Positions 14,868 to 18,775 of a stretch of DNA of 18,775 nt are shown here, one piece after another. The position numbers were made by a program, and so were the translations under genes. Location of the stretch: contig CAZSAL010000051.1 of assembly GCA_964604825.1 (NCBI GenBank), forward strand, positions 1 to 18,775. The letters run 5' to 3'. The notes under the pieces were generated by a model. It was not told the origin of the DNA and searched no databases. It worked only from the letters and a program-made list of their open reading frames with translations. The first letter of the stretch is position 1. The number at the start of each line of letters is the position of its first letter. Source of the stretch: CAZSAL01 sp964604825 (lineage in GTDB: Bacteria; Elusimicrobiota; Elusimicrobia; 2-01-FULL-59-12).

Positions 14868-15502
14868 AAAAGAATAATCCCTCGGGGAAAAAGAGTGCGG
14901 CTGTGACGCTAACCATAGTTTTGGCCACGAACAACGCCAACAAGGCGCGCGAAATCAAGGCGATTTTCGCCGATGACAACATCGAATTCCTCACTCTGGA
15001 TCAATTACCCGGAGCGCCCAACATTATTGAAGACCAGCCGACGATGGAAGGGAATGCAAAAAAAAAGGCGTTTGAAATTGCCCGCTGGTCAAAGCGGATA
15101 GCCCTTGCGGATGATTCCGGACTGGAAGTAGCATTTCTACACGGAGCTCCCGGAGTTTTTTCCGCCCGCTTTGCCGGCCCGAAATGCAGTTTTGACGATA
15201 ACAATCAAAAGCTTCTTAACCTGTTAAAAGGAATTCCAACCGAACACCGAAAAGCGCGTTTCCGCTGCGTGATGTGCCTGGCAACCCCCGGAGGCGCGAC
15301 CTGGATCGAACAGGGATCCCTTGAAGGTTTTATCACCGACCGGCCGCGCGGGGCGGAAGGCTTCGGATACGATCCCATTTTTCTGGTTCCCGATGCAGGC
15401 AAAACGCTCGCGGAGATGATCCCTTCCGATAAAAACGCTATCAGCCACCGCTTCCTCGCGCTCCAGGCGATCCGCCCGATCATTCTTAAACTGAGAACTT
15501 AA
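14864..15502 (+). CDS. rdgB: RdgB/HAM1 family dITP/XTP pyrophosphatase
   Basis: This 212-residue house-cleaning enzyme hydrolyses non-canonical purine triphosphates (dITP, ITP, XTP) to monophosphates so they are not built into nucleic acid. Family motifs in order are VLATNNANKAREI (substrate loop), EDQPTMEGNAKKKA, ALADDSGLEV with the catalytic Asp pair (83-84), GAPGVFSARFAG, PRGAEGFGYDPIF and EMIPSDKNAISHR. The start is GTG at 14864 overlapping the rph stop by 4 nt (GTGA), with GGGAG in rph about 13 nt upstream. A second GTG 39 nt further on would give the shorter N-terminus seen in most homologues, so the first 13 residues are uncertain. rph next to rdgB is a common order in bacteria. Confidence 0.94.
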   Translation: MKKNNPSGKKSAAVTLTIVLATNNANKAREIKAIFADDNIEFLTLDQLPGAPNIIEDQPTMEGNAKKKAFEIARWSKRIALADDSGLEVAFLHGAPGVFSARFAGPKCSFDDNNQKLLNLLKGIPTEHRKARFRCVMCLATPGGATWIEQGSLEGFITDRPRGAEGFGYDPIFLVPDAGKTLAEMIPSDKNAISHRFLALQAIRPIILKLRT

Positions 15503-15506
15503 AAGC

Positions 15507-15534
15507 TGGAAAAATCTTCTGAGAATCTGATAAT
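15507..15534 (+). promoter_or_regulatory. Candidate promoter of tRNA-His
   Basis: A good -10 (GATAAT, 15529-15534) with a weak -35 (TGGAAA, 15507-15512) 16 nt upstream would start transcription about 30 nt before the tRNA. A second weak pair is TTGCCA (15541-15546) and TTATTT (15564-15569), spaced 17 nt. Confidence 0.35.
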
Positions 15535-15571
15535 CTACTGTTGCCACGCTTTACTATCTTCCCTTATTTTT

Positions 15572-15649
15572 GGTGGCCGTAGCTCAATTGGTTAGAGCGT
15601 CTGGCTGTGGCCCAGAAGGCTGCGGGTTCAAGTCCCGTCGGTCACCCCA
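15572..15649 (+). tRNA. tRNA-His (GTG)
   Basis: The cloverleaf is complete. The acceptor is GTGGCCG/CGGTCAC, the D-arm GCTC...GAGC, and the anticodon stem TCTGG/CCAGA with loop CTGTGGC (anticodon GTG). The T-arm is GCGGG-TTCAAGT-CCCGT. The extra G at 15572 is the G-1 that marks tRNA-His; it pairs with discriminator C at 15646, and CCA is encoded (15647-15649). Confidence 0.97.
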
Positions 15650-15658
15650 TTTTTGACC

Positions 15659-15734
15659 ACCTCACACCTCACATGTGCCACCTTACACGTTAGAGATCTG
15701 TAAGATCTGGCGTGTTCGGTCTGAGGTGTGAGGT
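15659..15734. repeat. Long nested hairpin with heptamer arms, between tRNA-His and the four-helix-bundle gene
   Basis: The outer arms ACCTCACACCTCA (15659-15671) and TGAGGTGTGAGGT (15722-15734) pair perfectly over 13 bp; each arm is two copies of a 7-mer. Inside, ACACG (15685-15689) pairs with CGTGT (15711-15715), and AGATCT (15694-15699) with AGATCT (15703-15708) around a 3-nt loop. The right arm ends in the stop codon of the convergent gene, so the hairpin could terminate transcription from both sides. Confidence 0.75.
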
Positions 15735-16096
15735 TAATTTTGTTGTCTTGCTTTAGCAGTAATGACGGATCGCGTCAAAATTGCCACGAGTTCATCGGAC
15801 TCTCGGAGTAGACCAGCAATAATTTCCGGGGCAATGACTTCGGCCTCCGCGATAAGGGCAAGCCAATACTTCGCCTCTCGCATTTCCTTCAGCGCCATAG
15901 TCATTTTGTGAATGAAATCCGCCCGTGATTCGGCGGCCCTTGCCTCCTGCAAGTGCGCTCCAACCGACGTGCCGCTCCGAAACAATTGATCTCCCACATG
16001 CGCCCCAACTTTGTCATGTGGCAGTTTCGGCAGCAAACGTAGAATCGTCGCCCCAAACGCCAAATATCGCTCATCAAACTGCCTATTTCGTTCCAT
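15734..16096 (-). CDS. Four-helix-bundle protein (23S rRNA intervening-sequence family)
   Basis: This 120-residue protein matches the four-helix-bundle family first found inside 23S rRNA intervening sequences and structurally related to the Avd accessory protein of diversity-generating retroelements. Visible family features are LPKLPHDKVGAHVGDQLFRS, GTSVGAHLQEARAAESRADF, the MALKEMREAKYWLALI helix, and a final long helix LLRESDELVAILTRSVITAK. The start ATG has a strong GGGAGG Shine-Dalgarno 8 nt upstream. It lies convergent to tRNA-His, outside any rRNA, and no reverse transcriptase is nearby. Family members are thought to form pentameric barrels that may bind nucleic acid; the cellular role is unknown. 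Its stop codon overlaps the arm of the long hairpin. Confidence 0.88.
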   Translation of the reverse strand: MERNRQFDERYLAFGATILRLLPKLPHDKVGAHVGDQLFRSGTSVGAHLQEARAAESRADFIHKMTMALKEMREAKYWLALIAEAEVIAPEIIAGLLRESDELVAILTRSVITAKARQQN

Positions 16097-16146
16097 ATCA
16101 AAGACCTCCCTGAAGTGAATTGCTACACTTGTTAGAGGACAAAACC

Positions 16147-16293
16147 ATGAATTTATTCATTATCGGAACAAAGAGAACCGCCTCCTCCCGCATCCGGGAG
16201 ATCAACGATTTATGCGCCGAATTGGACGCCAAACCCATTTTCCACAAATTCCCCGGCGACAAATGGGGACTGAATCCGAATTTAGATTTATAG
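16147..16293 (+). CDS. Small hypothetical protein (48 residues)
   Basis: The frame starts MNLFIIGTKRTASSRIREIN and ends PGDKWGLNPNLDL. AGAGGA lies 7 nt before the ATG, which is a good ribosome site. The peptide opens with a hydrophobic beta-strand-like stretch and then an amphipathic helix (RIREINDLCAELDAK). I do not recognise it. It is divergent from the four-helix-bundle gene (about 50 nt apart) and 34 nt before the GIY-YIG-like gene, so it may share a transcript with the latter. It could be the truncated start of a longer gene. Confidence 0.45.
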   Translation: MNLFIIGTKRTASSRIREINDLCAELDAKPIFHKFPGDKWGLNPNLDL

Positions 16294-16327
16294 GCTCAAA
16301 AATTAGCTAAACTTCGTTCATGCCGAT

Positions 16328-16921
16328 ATGAGCACGCTGAGAACTAAATTTAAATTTAAGCTTGATGAACTCTGGCGGAGGAGGACAGAGCAACTACGTC
16401 GTCAAGTTGGTCTTGCAGACTCTTTTCGTCCGCTTGGCTTTAGCCGTCCCATCCGTGACCATTTGATTGGCGAGTTGGTTGATCTGGCAACTGATTTATT
16501 GCGTTTACAAGCCAAGACTGATTTTAGCCGTATTGTTGATGGCTACAAGAGACATCATCTTAGGGGTTGGGGGTGGAAAAAGCGATCCGAGAATTTTGTT
16601 TCATGGGTTGATACTATTCCGTCAAAACCAATTGTTTATTCGTTTTGGAAGAATAATCAGTGCCTTTATACTGGCAAGGGAAAGTCTCCGCGCAGGTTGA
16701 AAAATTATTGCAAGACGATCTACTTGCATCAAGCGGATCGCATCAATGTTCACATCATTCGGAGCCCAAGTTTCCTTCCGATGGCCGAATGTTTGGCAGT
16801 CCATTGCAACGGCCCAACAGATAACAAATCAAAACCAGGTAAAACTAAATGGGGAAAGGCTTGTCCCGTCTGCAAAGTCCATGACCAAATTTGGGACGAC
16901 TTGAGAAAACTTTTCATTTAA
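16328..16921 (+). CDS. Divergent GIY-YIG-like nuclease-domain protein
   Basis: This 197-residue protein has a basic N-terminal helical half (about 1-95) and a C-terminal half resembling a single GIY-YIG module. The segment IVYSFWKNNQCLYTGKGKS (102-120) matches the paired strands of that fold, with VY for GIY and YTG for YIG. It is followed by PRRLKNY (candidate catalytic Arg122/123). AECLAVH supplies the candidate metal-binding Glu154, and PTDNKSKPG matches the Asn/Pro motif after it. A CPVC pair (179-182) near the C-terminus may hold zinc. GIY-YIG modules cut DNA in homing endonucleases, restriction enzymes and UvrC. The gene is visibly lower in GC than its neighbours and lies in the accessory stretch after tRNA-His. 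No clear Shine-Dalgarno precedes the ATG. The domain call is by motif only. Confidence 0.6.
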   Translation: MSTLRTKFKFKLDELWRRRTEQLRRQVGLADSFRPLGFSRPIRDHLIGELVDLATDLLRLQAKTDFSRIVDGYKRHHLRGWGWKKRSENFVSWVDTIPSKPIVYSFWKNNQCLYTGKGKSPRRLKNYCKTIYLHQADRINVHIIRSPSFLPMAECLAVHCNGPTDNKSKPGKTKWGKACPVCKVHDQIWDDLRKLFI

Positions 16922-16947
16922 ATATTTTTCTGACGGAAGGAGAAAAA

Positions 16948-17139
16948 ATGAAAGCATTAAAAAGTCAACGTCTAGAAGGCCCGAATGGTGAATTGGTGAA
17001 AATCGCCTGGATGCCGGAGGATCGAGTCAGATTTACTTTCCCAACTTCTGGGCCGTGTGTCGTTCGATGGGTCCTATCTAAAGGCAACACAACGAATGTT
17101 GAATTAGGTTATGGGGATAAAATTAAAGTCCTGGGTTAG
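16948..17139 (+). CDS. Small hypothetical beta-rich protein (63 residues)
   Basis: The start ATG at 16948 has GGAAGGAG directly upstream, a near-perfect ribosome site, which is why I reject a longer frame beginning at 16891. The peptide (MKALKSQRLEGPNGELVKIA, later VRFTFPTSGPCVVRWVLSKG) alternates hydrophobic and polar residues with frequent Gly, suggesting a small beta-barrel. I do not recognise a family. It follows the GIY-YIG-like gene by 26 nt in the same direction and may be cotranscribed. Confidence 0.6.
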   Translation: MKALKSQRLEGPNGELVKIAWMPEDRVRFTFPTSGPCVVRWVLSKGNTTNVELGYGDKIKVLG

Positions 17140-17198
17140 GCCGCTTGTAAAAGGGAATTTCTAACTTCTTTCAGGATGCGACCCCACTTTTAAAACCT

Positions 17199-18440
17199 AT
17201 GGAATTCATCGCCGATCTGCATATTCATTCACGTTATTCGATTGCCTGCAGCCGGCAGCTTTGTCCGGAAACCCTTTACGAGTGGTGCCAGCTTAAAGGC
17301 ATAACCGTCCTTGCCACCGGAGACTTTACGCACCCATCGTGGTCCGCCGAACTTAAGGAAAAACTCGTCCCGGCTGAGCCGGGCCTGTACCGGTTGAAGC
17401 CTGATTTGGCCAACGCTGTGGATGCGAAAATTCCTCCTTCCTGTAAAATACCGGTACGATTCCTGCTCGGCACGGAAATCAGCTGCATTTATTCGAAGAC
17501 CGGAAAGGTGCGCAAGGTTCACAACCTGGTGTTCGCACCGTCATTCGAAGTTGCAGCCAGGATCAGTGCGCGGCTGGAGAAAATCGGCAACATCCGTTCT
17601 GACGGCAGGCCGATACTGGGATTGGACTCCAGAGATCTGCTCGCGATCGTTCTGGATTCATCTGACGAATCGTTTCTGGTCCCGGCACACGCATGGACGC
17701 CGCACTTCGGAGTTCTGGGCTCTGAGTCAGGATTCGATTCGCTGGAAGAATGCTATGGGGATCTCACGCCGCGTATTTTCGCGCTGGAGACCGGACTCTC
17801 GTCCGATCCGCAGATGAACTGGCGGCTCTCCGCGTTGGACCGCATAACCCTGATTTCAAACTCCGACGCACATTCTCCGGAAAAAATCGCGCGGGAAGCC
17901 AATGTTATGGATGCCGAGTTGTCTTATCAGGGCATTTTCGACGCAATCCGCAGGCGCGGGCCGGGTCGTATGGTCTGCACGCTTGAGTTTTTCCCTCAGG
18001 AAGGGAAGTACCACCTGGACGGGCACAGGAACTGCAGGACACGGCTCGATCCTGAAGAAACGGAGCGGCTTGGAGGTCTTTGCCCTGTTTGCAAAAAGCC
18101 GGTCACAGTCGGGGTGCTTCATCGTGTACGGAAACTTGCGGACCGGCGGCTGGGGCGACAGCCTTCCAGCACTGCAGGGTTTGAAAGCCTGATCCCTTTG
18201 AAAGAGATTCTTGGCGAAGTTCTGGATGTTGGCCCCGGCAGCCGGAAGGTGGATACTTTGTACCGGCAACTGCTCGCTAAATTCGGGAGCGAACTGCACA
18301 TCCTCCGCAGACTGCCGTTTGAACGCCTGGGAACAGAAGGTTTTTCCCCTCTTGCCGCGGCCATAAAACGAATGCGTAATGGAAATGTGCATATGGAACC
18401 GGGTTACGATGGGGAGTACGGAAAAATTTCTTTGATCTAA
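17199..18440 (+). CDS. Endonuclease Q (PHP-domain DNA repair nuclease)
   Basis: This 413-residue protein matches the EndoQ/TIGR00375 family, which nicks DNA 5' of deaminated bases (hypoxanthine, xanthine, uracil) and abasic sites. The PHP metal centre is complete: DLHIHSRYS (H8, H10), GDFTHPSW (D42), GTEISCIY (E93), VHNLVF (H108), VPAHAWTPHFG (H164) and SNSDAHSPE (D223, H225). A zinc-ribbon region with C279, C295 and C298 (GHRNCRTRL, LCPVCKKPVT) follows. The family's C-terminal signature PGYDGEYGKI ends the protein. The length fits (about 400). EndoQ is best known from Thermococcales and some methanogens, and sporadically from bacteria. No Shine-Dalgarno precedes the ATG. It stands alone between the accessory stretch and the tRNA cluster; RdgB, which removes deaminated purine nucleotides, is encoded 1.7 kb upstream. 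Confidence 0.9.
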   Translation: MEFIADLHIHSRYSIACSRQLCPETLYEWCQLKGITVLATGDFTHPSWSAELKEKLVPAEPGLYRLKPDLANAVDAKIPPSCKIPVRFLLGTEISCIYSKTGKVRKVHNLVFAPSFEVAARISARLEKIGNIRSDGRPILGLDSRDLLAIVLDSSDESFLVPAHAWTPHFGVLGSESGFDSLEECYGDLTPRIFALETGLSSDPQMNWRLSALDRITLISNSDAHSPEKIAREANVMDAELSYQGIFDAIRRRGPGRMVCTLEFFPQEGKYHLDGHRNCRTRLDPEETERLGGLCPVCKKPVTVGVLHRVRKLADRRLGRQPSSTAGFESLIPLKEILGEVLDVGPGSRKVDTLYRQLLAKFGSELHILRRLPFERLGTEGFSPLAAAIKRMRNGNVHMEPGYDGEYGKISLI

Positions 18441-18532
18441 GCTGGGCGGATGAAATGGTAAACTATCCACTCAAATCGCAGGGATTCGGCTTTTTCAGAA
18501 ATATTTTTGCAGCTTGTTTTGCAACCACAGAG

Positions 18533-18553
18533 CGGGGCGTGGCGCAGTTGGTA
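18533..18553 (+). pseudogene. 5' fragment of a tRNA (acceptor strand plus D-arm start)
   Basis: These 21 nt match the first 21 nt of the tRNA-Pro at 18574 with one mismatch (position 9, G for A). The match ends after the GGTA of the D-loop, and the following ACAT cannot close the D-stem. The acceptor strand CGGGGCG could pair with the 3' strand CGCCCCG at 18705-18711. Confidence 0.7.
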
Positions 18554-18573
18554 ACATTGGTTGCCTACCGATT

Positions 18574-18646
18574 CGGGGCGTAGCGCAGTTGGTAGCGCGC
18601 CTGGTTTGGGACCAGGAGGTCCCGGGTTCAAATCCCGGCGCCCCGA
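18574..18646 (+). tRNA. tRNA-Pro (TGG)
   Basis: A complete 73-nt cloverleaf: acceptor CGGGGCG/CGCCCCG with discriminator A, D-arm GCGC-AGTTGGTA-GCGC, anticodon stem CCTGG/CCAGG with loop TTTGGGA (anticodon TGG), and T-arm CCGGG-TTCAAAT-CCCGG. CCA is not encoded, unlike tRNA-His in this window. Flanking bases extend the acceptor helix. Confidence 0.97.
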
Positions 18647-18662
18647 TTCGGCAGGCAGTGCG

Positions 18663-18682
18663 GTCGCCAGACTTCTGGCGAC
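18663..18682. repeat. Perfect 9-bp palindrome with 2-nt loop, and GGTCGCCAG direct repeat
   Basis: GTCGCCAGA-CT-TCTGGCGAC forms a 9-bp stem. GGTCGCCAG (18662-18670) recurs at 18684-18692, where it is part of a T-stem. The stem sits where the anticodon arm of the decayed tRNA would be, but the geometry allows no 7-nt anticodon loop. Confidence 0.6.
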
Positions 18683-18687
18683 AGGTC

Positions 18688-18712
18688 GCCAGTTCAAATC
18701 TGGCCGCCCCGA
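18688..18712 (+). pseudogene. 3' half of a tRNA (T-arm plus acceptor strand)
   Basis: GCCAG-TTCAAAT-CTGGC is a perfect 5-bp T-stem with a normal T-loop, followed by acceptor strand CGCCCCG and discriminator A. No matching anticodon or D-arm lies directly upstream. The acceptor strand would pair perfectly with CGGGGCG at 18533-18539, on the far side of tRNA-Pro. CCA is not encoded. Confidence 0.7.
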
Positions 18713-18720
18713 GATTTTGG

Positions 18721-18775
18721 GCGCCCGTAGCTCAATGGATAGAGCATCTGCCTTCTAAGCAGGTGGTTGCAGGTT
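18721..18775 (+). tRNA. tRNA-Arg (TCT), cut by the right edge
   Basis: The first 55 nt are present: acceptor strand GCGCCCG, D-arm GCTC-AATGGATA-GAGC, and anticodon stem TCTGC/GCAGG with loop CTTCTAA (anticodon TCT). The variable loop and the start of the T-arm (GCAGGTT) follow. The 3' acceptor strand lies outside the window. Confidence 0.92.

Noticed and set aside
15659..15734. CRISPR-like repeats around the hairpin and heptamers
   Set aside because: Units are 7 nt with no spacers and there are no cas genes.
16121..16129. Extended -10 (TGCTACACT) for the 48-residue gene
   Set aside because: Transcription would start inside the Shine-Dalgarno, and no -35 is visible.
15734..16293. A diversity-generating retroelement, given the Avd-like protein
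   Set aside because: No reverse transcriptase, template/variable repeat pair or target gene is visible; the family also has many non-DGR members.
18437..18758. Open frames on both strands across the tRNA cluster (one minus-strand, one plus-strand)
   Set aside because: They are translations of tRNA-Pro, the tRNA fragments and tRNA-Arg; peptides such as NPGPPGPKPGALPTALR are a familiar artefact of tRNA genes.

Overview
The window (GC a little above 50% by eye) looks like a chromosome segment from an uncultured Gram-negative bacterium. Evidence is a bactofilin with an M23 peptidase, a SurA-type chaperone, dense overlapping housekeeping operons, a four-helix-bundle protein and endonuclease Q. 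The gene content fits lineages such as Omnitrophota/PVC or Elusimicrobiota, but no marker here settles the phylum.

Left block, minus strand, read right to left. An M23 peptidase and a bactofilin (11294 to 9906) have their own sigma70-like promoter and form an envelope/cytoskeleton pair. Next come a SurA-N-domain protein, purA, carA and carB (9730 to 3264), with junctions overlapping by 1 to 8 nt. This is an operon for AMP and carbamoyl-phosphate (pyrimidine/arginine) synthesis. A MalK/UgpC-type ABC ATPase and a GAF histidine kinase follow, both without obvious partners. A ParB-like helix-turn-helix fragment runs off the left edge.

Right block, plus strand. valS, rph and an RdgB/HAM1 pyrophosphatase (11450 to 15502) overlap by 8 and 4 nt and are followed by tRNA-His(GTG). 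A lower-GC accessory stretch (about 15650-17198) carries a long hairpin, a four-helix-bundle (IVS-type) gene, two very small genes and a divergent GIY-YIG-like nuclease. The stretch ends at an endonuclease Q gene. A tRNA cluster (Pro TGG, partial Arg TCT) closes the window. The intact tRNA-Pro there sits between a 5' fragment and a 3' half of another tRNA.

The most unusual signal is non-coding. Short degenerate tandem repeats with a 7-nt unit, different in sequence at each place, occur at the left edge, at the carB/ABC-ATPase junction (where they supply the last residues of CarB), inside valS (in frame), and in the arms of the hairpin after tRNA-His. A separate pair of 33-nt REP-like palindromes lies in inverted orientation between the ABC ATPase and the kinase. 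RdgB (nucleotide pool) and EndoQ (DNA) also give this 4-kb region two independent activities against deaminated purines.
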